The notes: generated by a model from the sequence alone, not told the origin. Counted from the stretch's first letter, positions 1 to 15,802 are shown. The stretch: DNA of 64,000 nucleotides from Meloidogyne chitwoodi (GCA_015183035.1 JACZZP010000001.1:1116001-1180000), one strand, 5' to 3'. Program-made: numbers and translations.

Positions 1-1481
1 TAAAATAATAATAAATAAATTTAAATTATTTAACATTTTTTATAAAAAAAGGTTAAAATATCTTTAAATTTCATCTCTTAAAGACTAAATATTTATGACT
101 TATTATTTATTAAATAAATTAATTTTAAATAATTTTTTTATTTAAAAGTTCATAATAGAATTTTAAAATTAAACTAGAAAAAAGATATTTTTTTTTAATT
201 TTTTAGGTATTAAATTAAAATTTAAGAAATAAAAAAGTCTCTTTCAGCTTGTCACAGTCACCTGTTTACTTTTTCAGAAATAATCCATCTTGATCATTTA
301 TTTCATCAGAAACAAGATAATATATATAATATATAAATATTCTTTTTTTTTGTTTTAATGTTCGAATTTTAAATTTAAAAAAAAATATTATATTTAACAT
401 GTGAAATGTGTCAACATTTTATTTATCAATTATTCTATTTTTTGTAGATAAATTTGAGCAAAACATTATTTTTACTTTTATAAATAACTAAAAATAATTA
501 TTTATTTATAATTTTTGCTATTTTTAAATTTATTAAAGAAGTGAGAAAAATATTTATTAATTTTTAAATTAAATAAATTTTATAAATAATATTATTTTTA
601 TTTTTAATTTTTATATTTAGTTCCCTTTATTTTTCTAAATTTTTAAATATTTTAAGAATATTTAAATACATATAAAATTATTTTTTATCTCTATTTTCTC
701 CTTATTGACTTCTCTTTTTAAATATTTTTCTTATTACCTGCTTTTACTTAAAAAAGTCCCTTTAGGCACTCATCATCATCAATGAACCCTTATAATATAT
801 AAATATATTATATTGCCACTAAACCAGATAAATTGGAGTTGGCACATCCGGGGACTCTTTTTTTATTTCTTTCTCATTTTTATTCTCAAAATTACCTCTC
901 TCCTACTACTCTTAACTTCCTTATATTTTCATTCAAGACCAATTTTTCTCCTTTTTTCTTTTCAACAACTTCTGATTTGATTAGTAGAATATTTATGTCC
1001 CTCAAGTAAATAAAAAAAGCCAAGTATTATTTAGATAAATGTCCAAGTAGTAGTAATTTTATTTAATTTTAGTTATATGTATTTTATACTTAATCCAACA
1101 TTTTAAATATTTTTTAATATTATTTTAACTTTTTTTCTCATCATGCATTTTTAAATTCTTTTTTTTTGATAATATAAATAAATAATATTTTTTAGGAAAA
1201 TAAATAATTATAAATTAAAATATTAGAAAAAAAATTGGAAAAGTTTTTTTCGATAAATTAATTTTTTTCAAAATTAATAAATATACCTATATTATTTATA
1301 TTAATAATTTTATTTAAAATATTTTAAATACTTTTGTCCTTTAATAATTTGTTTTCGCTGTGTGAAAGATTTATAAAAAAAGAGATATACAATAATTTAA
1401 TATCCCCTTCTTTTATTATTTTTTTTAATTTTTTATAAAATAAATAAATATTTAATTTATTTTTATACTTAAAATAAAATA
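1..1481. other. A+T-rich intergenic region upstream of the GPCR
   Basis: No coding exon is recognisable on either strand. The stretch is mostly poly-A/T runs and short repeats of the taaataaat kind, with a few less biased islands near 760-960. It should hold the promoter of the GPCR that starts at 1482, but I cannot pick out a defined promoter element in sequence this biased. Confidence 0.6.
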
Positions 1482-3571
1482 ATGGTTGAATCCAATTTAT
1501 TAAATATTAAACAACAAAATAATATTATTGAAAATTGTATTGAATTAAATAATGTTTTAGATCAATTTGGTGATTGGACATTACGTTGGGAAGTTAAAGT
1601 TAATATTTAAATTAATTTATTTTTTTTTTAATTTAAACTTTAATGTTTTTTAGTTTTTTTATTCTTTATTTTATGCTGCAATATTTATTGTTGGATTAAT
1701 AGGGAATGGTTTTCTTGTTGGAACAATACGTAGGAGAATGACTGTAGCAAATGTATTTCTTATGAACTTGGCTATTTCTGATTTAGTTTTATTATTTTTT
1801 TATTAAAAATAATAATTTTAATATTATTATAGCTTTTATGTATTACTGCTCTTCCAATAACACCTGTATTAGCATTTGTTAAACGTTGGATTTTTGGATT
1901 AGCACTTTGTAAATTAGTTCCATTATGTCAAGGAATATCAGGTATTAAATTAATATTTATTTAATTTATTTTAGTTTAGTTTTAATATCTTCATATTGCC
2001 TTTGTTTAATTGCTGTTGATAGATATAGATCAATTGTTACTCCTCTTAAAGTTCCTTGGAATATAAAACATGCACAATGGTTAATGGTATTTTAATTATT
2101 ATTTCTTAAAATTATTTATAATATTTTTAAACACAAACACATTGACTCACTTGAAATTTATAAAAAATAAAAATAAGTTAACAAAAAAAACAAATATTTT
2201 TTAACAATTTAAAGACACTCTGTTGGACATTTTGTATAATTATTTCCTCTCCTCTTTTTATTATTCAAGGGTTGCAACAAATTGTTTATAAAAATATGAC
2301 TTTTTGTGGAGAAGTTAGTATTTTTTTTGTAAAATAATAATATTTTTTTTTTAATTTGAAATATTATTTTTTCATATATCATTCTTAATTTTTTGATAAA
2401 ATATAAACCTTTCTGTATATATTTGAAATTTTTTGTTAAAAATAGCTCAAATTATAATATTTAGTATATTTTTATAAAATAATAATTCAATTTATTTTTA
2501 AAAAACATTATTAAATAATTTAAATTATTATCTTTTAATTAAAAATAAAAAATTAGTTTTGCACTGAACTTAATTGGCCTACAGATTTTCGAATAAAATT
2601 ATTTTATGGAATTTCTTTACTTTCTGTTCAATTTTTAATTCCAACATTAATAATGACTTATTGTTATTGGAAAATTTTACAAAAAGTTAGACAAGATTGG
2701 TTAGTACCTACAAATAATTCTATAATGAGTTTAGAACAACAAGCACAAACAGCAATACGTAAAAGAAGAGTAATGTAAGTTTTAAAAAAAGAATTTACCT
2801 ATTTTAATTGAAAGTTAAATTTTTATATAATTATAGGTATGTACTTATTTTGATGGTCAGTTTAGATTTTTTTTAAATTTGTTCTGATTAACTACATATT
2901 TTCAATTATTTAAAGGTTTTAATATTTATGGGTTCTTGGATGCCCCTTACCTTTGTTAACTTACTTCGAGATATTGGAATTAGCTTTTTGGAAACACAAA
3001 TGTATTTTAAATTACTTAATGTTCATGCTATAGCAATGACATCTGTTGTTTCAAATCCTTTACTTTATTTTTATATGAGCAAAGTATTTATTTAAATAAT
3101 AATTTTTATTTAAATTAAATATAAAATAAATTTAGAGACATAGACGTGCTCTTCGTGATGATATGTATTGGTTAACAAATGCCCGTCGACAACAAAATCA
3201 ACATATTGGTGGACTTTTAGCTAAATTTACTCCCAGTCCTTCTATAGGACTTTTATATAAAAAAAGTTTAGAAAGGCATATACTTCAAAATGCTACGGCT
3301 AAATATAATCCTTATAGGTTTATTTAAATTAATTTTTTAATATTCATTTACAAAAAAAATTTTTAGGAGAGGAACATTGGCAGATCCTACAACACTTGGC
3401 AGAGAAAAAGCATTACAAGAAATGCATGCAAATTGTTTTTTATTAGTTCCATTAATGCCTTTATGCGTTTCAAATCAACAACATTTAACAACTAATGGAA
3501 GAGAAACATCTACAATTATTAATTTAGATTCTAGACGTCAAAAACAACCAAAATTTGTTTGTGAAACTTGA
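1482..3571 (+). CDS. Neuropeptide Y/F-type G-protein-coupled receptor (rhodopsin family)
   Basis: Ten exons, read as 1482-1596 (approximately), 1654-1785, 1833-1941, 1980-2086, 2215-2313, 2557-2774, 2837-2855, 2916-3083, 3136-3317 and 3367-3571. Together they give a seven-transmembrane receptor. TM1 carries GNGFLVGTI and TM2 carries NLAISDL. The TM3 cysteine lies in FGLALCKL, followed by DRYRSIVTPLK. A second cysteine (NMTFCGEFC) lies in the second extracellular loop. TM6 has SWMPLTFVNLLRD and TM7 has NPLLYFYMS, the shape of the NPY/NPF receptor branch (C. elegans npr genes). The start codon at 1482 precedes a short Asn-rich N-terminus. A cytoplasmic tail of about 130 residues follows TM7 and ends at the stop at 3569-3571. 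The ligand cannot be told from sequence. It is expected at the plasma membrane, probably of neurons. Confidence 0.85.
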
Positions 3572-5330
3572 CAAAAAACAAAATTATTTTTTTAAAAGTT
3601 CTTTCTTTTTTCCACGTTTTTGTAACATTTTATTATGTATATATGTAAAAAAACTTTAAATTTGTAAAATATATTAAGGTGCCCATGATTACTAAGAACC
3701 AGTTCATTTAAGCTCTCCTACATTCACATTTGACATCGAAAACTTAAGGTGGTTTATCTCCTGATTTTTAGACTAAAATCAAGGCAAAGTTTTTAAAAGT
3801 ACATAAATCCTTTCGCGTTCTTCCATATAAATACGGTATAAAGAACTTAAGACAACTTTGTTTTATCTATAGTAAATATGTAATTATATTAAGGCAGATA
3901 TAGGATTTTGATATAGTAATTGGATTTTAGATAAGACGTGTTGTCCAAGATGTACGAAATTCAGATTTTAAAAGCCAGACTAACAACAAGTTTCAAATCA
4001 TGACCTGTTACCTTTAATACAGCCCCTCTTTTCCAATGTAAATCCTTCCCCTTAACAGTTTTTCATTAGGCGATGAATCAATATTAGAGACCTGGATGGG
4101 TGGGATCAGCGCGGAATTTTATTATCCCGAATCCATTTCCGCATTCGGGATCGCAAAGATTTTTCTGGTCCCTAATCAATATACTACTCACACTATTCTC
4201 ATATTTTCAAACTCCTCCTCTCTCATTTTCTTTCATCAATTACTCCATGGTGAATTGTAGGAGAATGTGAATATTCTTATAATGACGACAGAGATATTAA
4301 TATAAAATACTTCTGAAAGGAAGAGAAAAAAACATAAAAGAATTCACTGCCTTGTTAGTTAAAATTATGATATTTCTCTTACATTTTTCTCTTGCACTTT
4401 CGTCTGTTACAAAGTGTATGAGTGAGGGAAGGGGAATTCGTCGATTCCTCTCACTCTCACCATTGGCAGCCACTCCTTTTACTTTCCTTATCCACTCCAC
4501 CCGAACTGCTGCCAGGCACGACCCAATAACTCTCAACCTGCACATTGACTTCCCATCTCATCGAGTATGATATTGTCCAATATCCCTTCAACATCCTACA
4601 AGTTTTATAAAGTACGACGATACTACATTTAATAGATTTTACAATTTAGATATTGAAATTAAAATATACATATTCTGGTTCCAAATTAAAGTTTTAACTC
4701 AAAGCAAATGTCCTTAGTAAGCATCATTCTTTTGTAAGATAAAATGAGAGAGAGTATTCAAAATGTAAGTAAGGGACTTTAGGGTCGCTAGAAAAATAAG
4801 AGAATGACTAACTGATGATAGAGACGATTTTAGCTGTATATAATTGTTAAATGTTTTATTTATGTTAAATTACATCTCCCTATCATTCATTTATTTTAAG
4901 AATTATAAGTAAATTTTCAAGATTTTTGAATAAGTACATACATATATGTAACTTGAGAGAAATTTTAAATATAAATTTTAATTATTGACAGTTTCATTCT
5001 TTTTTCTTATGTATAACATTGGATAGGAATAGTCCTCAAAATTAGGAGATTTGTAAATGTGCTAATATTTTTAAAGATCCAAAAAAAACTAATCGGAAAT
5101 TCAAAATTTTTTAATGCCCTTTCTATCGTTTGAGGTGAACTTGACATAATTCTTGAAGGCAATTTTTGTAGTAGCGTGAATACATACATACATATTCGAG
5201 GATTAATTATTTTAATACATATATTTAACACTACATCCTTTTTGATTTACTAATAAATATGTTTTCTTCTTTTGTTTATGTTAACACGATTTTCATCTAA
5301 ATTTTAGTTTTAATTTTCTATACAAACTTA
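3572..5330. other. Intergenic region between GPCR and zinc-finger gene
   Basis: No gene is supported. The stretch is less A+T-biased than its flanks. It contains a perfect 9-bp inverted repeat (ATCCCGAAT at 4124-4132 and ATTCGGGAT at 4143-4151, loop of about 10), which may be the core of a degenerate repeat. Short open frames around 4297-4570 and 5007-5231 lack family motifs and are probably chance. Confidence 0.5.
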
Positions 5331-8300
5331 ATGCCGGCCAGACAAGAGCAACGTGAATTAGAAAAATATCACTGTGAAGAAAGCATTGGCTTAAGACGCT
5401 CAAAACGCAACAAATATCATTTGGATGTGGCAGCTGTAATTAAAAGTGGTGGTTGTTCTCCTTCAGTTCTCAACTATTCCTCGCCAATTAAAAGAAAATG
5501 GGCTTCAAATAGACCTGAGAGACAAACTTCATCCTCACAATCAGTAGAAGAAGCAATACAACATCAGAAAGTTTCACCACGACAAAATACTAGACGAAAA
5601 CAAGAGACCCTTCAAGAAGAACATGAAAAAGGAAAGATAGATAAAGAATATGGTAAATATTAATTATTTTATACTTTATACTTATCTTTTTCAAAATTAT
5701 TTTTTACATGTCATTGCTCCAATTTTCATTTAGAACGCCAAGAGGGTGTAAACAAGGATAATACTGAGGAAATTCAAGATTATCAAGTCTCAACAACTTT
5801 CAAATATGCAGGCGAATCTACTTCAGAGCAAAAAGTGAATGGATTACGACATGCTGTCGAGAATGAATCTCTATTGGCAGAAAAACTAATTGAAGGTATT
5901 ACTTTGAAAATAAAAATAAAGACCAAACAATATTTACTATGTGTTGATTTTTTAATGCGTTGATATTATGGATGAGTAATTTCCTCTACATTGATACATT
6001 ATGCACTTAAAATTTAAGTCTAAGAAATAAAATTACTTAGCTATTTTTATAAAAGGAAAATAAAATGGACACAAATTTAAAACTAATTTCGAATATCTAA
6101 TTTTAGTTAAGATTCATAAATTAGAGCAGTTTTAATACATTTCAATTTTAGATTAATTACATTTTCATATCTTTTCTTAAAGGAAATAACCTCTATAATT
6201 CTCTATAATTCAGAAGAGAAACTCATTCCTACAGAAACTATTACTACAAAATCGCAAAGTTTTCATCTTTCGGATTTATCTACATCTCAGCCGAGTTGCG
6301 ACTTTAAAAGAATACGCAAAGTACCTCTTCGTCATAGGGATTACTGCAGCGAGGGAGAAGATGAGTCGGAAGAATATGATGATGACGTTTTTTTTAGAAG
6401 TTTTAAAGTCGAATACATGCTCACCAATGAGATTAAGGTTTTTTTATTATATACATAACAATGTTTCTTTATATTTTTAAGACGGTCGAAGGATTTTCGT
6501 GCACACGATGTCCTGCTGTTTTTGAGTCCCGAGTAGGATTAACTAATCATCTAAAATTGCATGGCTCCAAAAAGGTGCTTCCTTGTGAGATTTGTGACTT
6601 TTCCTGTACGAACAAAAAAACATTGCGTCAACACAGGTATTCATTAACTATTTAGAATGTATTCTTACCTAATATTATTAATAGAAGAGTTCATGGATTG
6701 ACTAGACGACTACGTGTAAATCCAGCTTTAGTACGGAACATTAATACAACATCGGAATCTTCGCAAAATGGACAGCAAGTTCCTATCTCTGATTCTGGCA
6801 CTCCAAAGATTAATCTTATACCTATTACATCAAACTCTATTAGTAATCGGTTTACGCTACTTAAGGTTTGATTAATCTTGTAAAGGAAATTTTAATCGTG
6901 TCAATTTTTAACAATACAATATGACTATTAAATAAAATAGAATCTTTTTCTTTTATCTTAAGTTTTTGTTATATTAATATTCCTTTTAAAGAAGGAATTG
7001 TCACCGCATTATTACAACGGAATCAATAAGACTATTAAAATGGAAGAAGCACGAGGTGAGGATTCATGTGAGGAACCAATCATTGTTATAAGTTCATTAG
7101 ATGAAATTTCTGTAATTGGATCTGAAGATCACCTTCACAATACTGTAAGACAACAATACGATGATTCTGGCTGTGGTGCAGGTTGTTGAATATTTTATCT
7201 GTAAATAGTGTAAAGGAATCCCTCATACCAAACCGGAATGATGAAATAATTGGGAGAGAAGAGGTACATAAAAATTAAATTTTCTCATGCGTGCTAAAAT
7301 CGAATCTTCTGCGTTTTGGTCCAAATAATGTCGAAAATTTTCATCCTCTGAAATTTTTTCAAGTTACGTGCTATTAGTTCTCCCGAATGATCGGTGGAGA
7401 GGGTAAGGCGCTTTATCCTACCCTCTTGTTTAGAGTGGATAAATTCTAAAATCATGGAGACGGATTTTACGTCTATTCGACTCATCGTATTTATTTAATT
7501 GCTAAGGTGGAAGCAGTGGTGATGATGTTATGCCTATTCTTGAGCAGATAATACCTTCACCAGCTCCTCTTCGTATAACGAATGAAGAAAACTTGACAAT
7601 GAATGATTTGGAAATAAATATATTAAAAGAAGACAAAAATATTTTGTTTATACATGAGCAAAATAGGAAAAGAGAGGAAGAAAAGATGGGAAAAAAGCGG
7701 CGACTATTGAATAGTTATGCGAATTTGTCTGCTATAGCGAATTTGAAACATTTGGATGAACATAGCTTTTACACAAAAAAGGGTACTAGCTTAAAGTTAT
7801 ATGATCGCAATACTGTGCACTGTCCAAAATGTCCGTTTCGTACACAAAGCAAACTTCGTCTAGCTCCACATATGGCTGGACATGAAAGGCAAAATTAAAA
7901 AACCTTAAATTTGACATTATAGAGTTTTTTCAGGAGTTCTGGATTTGTTTGTTCCGTTTGCCAATTTAAAAATGAATCTAGTGGTCTTTTGCGTCGCCAT
8001 TGTCAGATGCACGAAAGTGATGGAGTTGTTTGTAAATGGCCTCCGGACTATGTAGGTGCTCCATCAGTGTCCAAAGGCAACAATAAGCATGGCAGCAAAC
8101 AAAAGGAAAAAAATATAACTGGTTATACTTCTTTTGAAAATCGAGATTTAACTATCAATGATAAAAAGAGAACTAATGAAATTGTACATTTTTCGACGAT
8201 AAATGCGCCTTCTGGAGGTATTTTTTACCATTCTTATTTAATTATTCGAAAAAAATGTCTAAATTGATTATTTATAATACAACACACTCTTAATATAATT

Positions 8301-11300
8301 ACAAAATTTCATGACTTTCAGATGACGCACTCAATCCTGTACTTAAAAGGGATCTACGTATGAACTTTTCTAGATTTTGTTCTGTCTCGGAATCTTATAT
8401 TTCTTCAAAAAAACTTTGCAACTTTTCTTGTCGTTGGTGTTCATTTTTGTTTTGGTCAGGCCCTGCCGGTCTTCTTTTACATAAATTAAGGCGTCATGCC
8501 AGAATGGACAAACAACGATCCACACTTTACAAAGAGCTTTTACTTGAACGTTTGGCCTGGAAACCATCTAAACAAGCAATTGAGTCAGTAATTTTTTAGG
8601 TACTTTTCCGTTATTGTTACAAAGTCCGCTAGTTTTTGTCTGCAAAAAATTTAATATTTTTCTTAAAAAGGATTATTTAAAAAAAATATTTATGTGCATG
8701 AGCATAACCAATAAATAAATTCAACAATGGTGCCAAGCGGTTGAAGGATCTAACCAGGTATCAGGACGAATACCTTTTTGGCCATGGCACGAACTACAAC
8801 GCCACATAGGGATAAGTTTTTCACATTTTTTATCTCAAACGGAACCATTCTATTACCACAACAAACTCGTTCCTTACGTAGAATTCCACAATTTTGAAGA
8901 AATTATGCTACATGGATTTCATCAGGTATTATAGAAAGCAATTTTTTATAATTGTAACTCATTTTGTAAAATTAGAATTTTATAGATTCAAAAAACTTAA
9001 TACCTTTTATATACCAAAAAATTTATAAATAATCTTTATAATAGTTGTGGAAACCAGTGGTTGGAAGCTCGTACCAAAATTCGTACTCGTACTTTGGTAC
9101 GAAGTACGAGTACGAGCAAAAAAATAATGCTGGTACGAAGTACGAGTACGAGGGAAAAAAATGACTAAAATACGAGGTACGAGGCATAAGTACGAGCTCG
9201 TACTCTCGTACTTAAGGTTTAAATTTTCGCCAAATTTCTTTCTTTCTTTTCCATGTGGAAATAAAATGTTCACTCCATTCCTCTTCCCCCAGTTTATTTT
9301 TACAAGCGAGAAAAGAAAAGGAATGTTTATATATATGTAATTTACTTATTTTTTCCAAGTATGCATCTATGGTTTAGTGGTTAGTGCGTTAGTCTGTTTT
9401 AGTAAATTGGTTGAGGTTCGAATCCTCTAATAATGGAAATAAATATTGAGTAGATTAATTGCTGCTAGAGTTAGTTCTGTTTTCAAATTTTTGAAACAAA
9501 ATTAAAGCAGAAATTTTCGTCTACGGCACTAAAAAAAGTGCAATTTTTGGCAACAGATGTTTAAAAATTTTAAAAATTTTTGCCTGCGGCGCTGAAAATG
9601 ATGAATTTTTGGTAACTAAAGTGCAATAATTTTTCAAAATTTTCGCCTGCGGCGCTATAAAAAAACTAAATTTATGAAAATTTACCAAGAACGCAAGAAA
9701 AAAATATAAGGAAAGTACGAGGTACGAGTACGAGGGCAAAAATAAGACTGGTACGAGGTACGAGTACGAGGAAAAAAATATGGCTGTACGAGGTACGAGT
9801 ACGAGTACGAGGGAAAAAAATTGGATGGTACGAAGTACGAGTACGAGCAAAATTGAAATTTCCAACCACTGGTGGAAACTATGCTCATGGACATAAATAT
9901 TTTTTAAAATAATCCTTTTTGAGAAAAATATTAAATTTTTTGCAGACAAAAACCTGCGGACTTTGTAACCATAACGTAAAAGTACCTTATTTTAATATGA
10001 TATCTTCTAATATTTAATAGATTTTTAATTTTCATTTTTTTATTACATAAACATAGTTCAGGAATAACATTGAGATGACTGTACAGAGTGGAACTCCTAA
10101 CGTTTATATATCCAATAATGTTAATTTGGATTCAAAGATGATAAGAAAATTCCCTTTTCGTTGCCATCATTGCCCTTACAATACTGACCAAATTTTCCGT
10201 CTTCATAAGCATGAAAATAAACATTTTTTCAAGGCAGAACACAATGTGAACAGTCTTTTTTTATTTTTTATGTAACAAATCTCACACTCTTTTCAGTGTC
10301 AAAAATGTTCATATTCATGTCGCTCTATGCACATTCTTATGCAGCATTCGCGTCTTCATGAAGAATTAAATTCATTTTCTACTAAATCTAATGTTATTTC
10401 TTCTTCACATAATAGTCAGAATGCTTTGCCCAACACTTCACAAGAAGTTGTTCAGCAACATCCTTCTAATACGACATTATCAACTAAAAGAGGGTTCTTC
10501 CGCCATCGTGAAACAAACTTTTGCCCACATTGCCCATACAAGTCGAAGCATAATTGCGATATGAAAGCTCATCTCAAGGTATTTTTTTCTACCGAATCAA
10601 TTCAAATATTTTTATTTTTTGGAATCAATTTTTTCTCTTAAGATGCATATTGAACGTCGAAAATTTGCATGTCGGCACTGTACATATAGCACAATGAGGC
10701 ATGTAAACTAAATGATTATGTCTTTTGTACTTTTTAATCTTTAAAATTTTCTTAACTTTTCAGACAAAATGCTCTTCTTTCACATGAAAAACTCCACCAG
10801 GTGAACATAACTCATAAAGGTGCTTGTCGACAGGTGAAGTGGATCTATGCACGAGAGGATGGCAAGCGTAGTGCTCATTTGGGTTGGCGATTGCGCATCT
10901 TACGTAGTGGCTGGCATTTTTATCGTTGTTCAATCATTGAGTGTGGTGCTGAATTTGCTTTTTGTAATGAACTTGTGCAACATTCTCGTCATCATCATTT
11001 AGCTTGGTGGAGGAAAAAGAAAGAAATTGTTACAACTAAAAATCTAATTAGATGTACAATCTGTGATTTTCGTACTGCGCTTGATTTGAGGATGCGTGAC
11101 CATGAGGCAATACACCAAGGTGAAGAATGTAAAAATGTACGCTCTGTTGGGGGAGTTTTCAACTGCAGGTGTTCTAACTTCACATTTTTTGGTTTTGAAT
11201 TATTTTATTAGGGATTGTCCATATTCTACTGCGAACTATGCAAAATTCTGGAATCATCGTCAAAAGCACAAAAGAACAAATCGATTTACTTGCTCACTAT

Positions 11301-12629
11301 GTTCATTTAGTTCTGGTTCAATTCAGTGTTATATTGAGCACTCTAAATTACACGGTAATATACAACAACTTCCTAACAATGAATCAAGTGAGGATTTCAA
11401 TAAAACTTCGAAGACTATTAAAATGGAAGTGATGGAGATAAATGGAAATAAAAGTGAAGCACTAAGTAATAATAGCAATAAACTCACATCATCTCTAATT
11501 TCTTCATCTGATATTTCCATGCACGACTTGAGATCCGGTGAATTGCCCACATTTCGGAAGCATAAATTTCAAGAACAATTTGGGGCAATTTCACCAGTAA
11601 TAGCACAATTAAAGTTGGCATCTGGTCCAACGAAGAATGCATATCTAGATACATGCAAGTTTTTTTATTTTATAGAAAGATTATTTGGTTATTTATTTAG
11701 ATTCTTCATCTAATTCCACAACATTTAAGAAAACAATTACAAGATCTTGCACAGAATGCCCTTATAGTAAGAATCTTCTATATTTTAGAATAGAGTTAAA
11801 AAATATTTAATAATTCTTTGTAGATTAATATTTATTTAGAAACAAATGATAACGTTTTGATTAAATTGCATTTGCAAATGCATAAAGGAGGCGGAATTCG
11901 ACCATATTCATGTAATCTCTGCTCATTTCGCTGTTTTTCTGCTGAATCTCTTCACTCACACTTGTTCCTTCATTCACAAGTTACCTTTACTTCTAAAAAT
12001 TTTGGAAAAAATGATGATAATTTAAATCAACCACAAAAATCCAACAGTTTTTATCAATGCTCTCAATGTAATTTCAAATGTGTTGATATCAATTCCTTCC
12101 TTCAACATCGAAAAGAGCATGTTCAGGTTTATTATCTAACCCTATAATTTTTATTAAATTAAAAATGTTTCAATAATTTAGCTTTTCCAACAACGCCTTT
12201 TGACGATCATCAAACGCTCTTCTAATGATAATGATTTAGTAAAAGAGAATAAAACAAGATTTCCACGCAGCCGTTCTGACAAACAACACTTCTGTTCAAG
12301 ATGCTCATTTCGATGTAAATTTAAAACTTAAACTCATCCGTTACTTTAAATTTTAACCTGAAATTTTTTTATAATTTTAAGGTGACAGTTTACAAGCTTT
12401 TTCTCTTCATATGGAGCATCATAAAATGGATAATGAATGTCAACCAGGTGTTTTTCGTTGCAGTACCTGTGATTACAGTTCTAATACAAAAAACGTTGTT
12501 ATTTTTCATGAAAAGAATCATCATTTGGTATTTTTTATTTAATAATAATTTGTAAGTGTTTTTAAGGATGTTCCATTGACTTCGCTTTGTCATAAAATCA
12601 TGCTTCAACAAGAAGAGAAAAATAATTAA
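5331..12629 (+). CDS. Large multi-C2H2 zinc-finger protein (about 18 fingers), REST/SPR-like
   Basis: Multi-exon gene. Exon 1 is 5331-5652 (basic, Ser/Gln-rich), exon 2 is 5734-5895 and the last exon is 12567-12629. Fingers are spread over many exons. Examples are CTRCPAVF..HLKLH (about 6500), CEICDFSC..HR (6583), CPKCPFRT..HMAGH (7820), CSVCQFKN..HCQMH (7952), CHHCPYNT..HENKH (10160), CQKCSYSC..HSRLH (10297), CPHCPYKS (10522), CRHCTYST (10672), CTICDFRT (11052), CSLCSFSS (11290), CNLCSFRC (11915), CSQCNFKC (12058) and CSTCDYSS (12462). Two have unusual spacing: CSIIECGAEF (10927) and CRWCSFLF (8420). Weakly spaced, diverse fingers with aromatic-poor linkers recall REST and the C. elegans presenilin suppressors SPR-3/SPR-4, so a nuclear DNA-binding repressor is a fair guess, not a proof. 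The intron-exon block 8593-10050 is invaded by transposons. Two adjacent genes rather than one cannot be fully excluded, but exon phases join across the insertions. Confidence 0.7.
9363..9436 (+). pseudogene. tRNA-Asn-like sequence (pseudogene or SINE-type head)
   Basis: The A box (TGGTTTAGTGG, 9370-9380) and B box (GGTTCGAATCC, 9415-9425) are intact. The anticodon arm reads TTAGT-CTGTTTT-AGTAA, giving a GTT (Asn) anticodon position with one stem mismatch. The T arm has four pairs. The acceptor stem (starting GCATCTA, ending AATAATG) does not pair, so it is not a functional tRNA. It lies inside the hAT-like element 9055-9871. Overall spacing follows metazoan tRNA-Asn closely. Confidence 0.6.
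9510..9662. repeat. Three direct copies of a roughly 63-bp unit
   Basis: The motif TTTTCGCCTGCGGCGCT or a close variant recurs near 9516-9530, 9578-9593 and 9641-9656. Each copy is followed by a stretch resembling GAATTTTTGGTAACTAAAG. The spacing is about 60-65 bp. It is internal to the hAT-like element. Confidence 0.6.
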
Positions 12630-12840
12630 TTTAAATCATTGTCATATTTTTGTTATTTTTTTGCTGTTTTTAGTATATATGATCAAAGTTCAAACATAGT
12701 TTCTATATTTACAGTTAACTCTACTTTTTTTATAATAAATTTGAAATTTAGATTATTTAATTATTTTTTGTTTACATATGTATTATTTCCAACTACCTTT
12801 TAATTTTTATCTTATTATCATCATTTGAATTTTAAAGTTT

Positions 12841-15802
<2,962 letters not shown>

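Larger units (their letters stand above)
9055..9871. mobile_element. hAT-like miniature element nested in the larger inverted repeat
   Basis: The ends are inverted repeats (CAGTGGTTGGAA at 9055-9066 and its complement ending at 9871), flanked by a perfect 8-bp direct repeat GTGGAAAC (9047-9054 and 9872-9879). TIRs starting CAGTG and 8-bp duplications are typical of hAT transposons. Both subterminal regions carry arrays of GTACGAG-type repeats (about 9070-9205 and 9714-9850). The middle holds a tRNA-like sequence and a threefold repeat. There is no transposase. The perfect duplication argues for recent insertion. Confidence 0.8.
8599..9986. mobile_element. Inverted-repeat element with 3-bp TTA duplication, enclosing an exon
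   Basis: The left arm 8599-8706 and right arm 9880-9986 are near-identical inverted copies, both starting GGTACTTTT and carrying CAAAGTCCGC and TTTGTCTGCAAAAAATTTAA. TTA flanks both ends (8596-8598 and 9987-9989). A 3-bp TTA/TAA duplication is the habit of PIF/Harbinger-type elements. No transposase is seen, so this would be a non-autonomous copy. Unusually, a reading-frame-preserving exon of the zinc-finger gene (8758-8925) and a second transposon (9055-9871) lie between the arms. Confidence 0.7.

Noticed and set aside
4297..4570. Overlapping open frames on both strands in the intergenic region after the GPCR
   Set aside because: No family motif, no splice partners, and they overlap each other; likely chance in a less A+T-biased patch.
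9363..9436. A functional tRNA-Asn gene
   Set aside because: The acceptor stem does not pair and it lies within a transposon; boxes alone are not enough.
9007..9949. Several minus-strand open frames rich in Ser, Tyr, Arg and Thr
   Set aside because: They are translations of the GTACGAG repeats and other parts of the hAT-like element, not genes.
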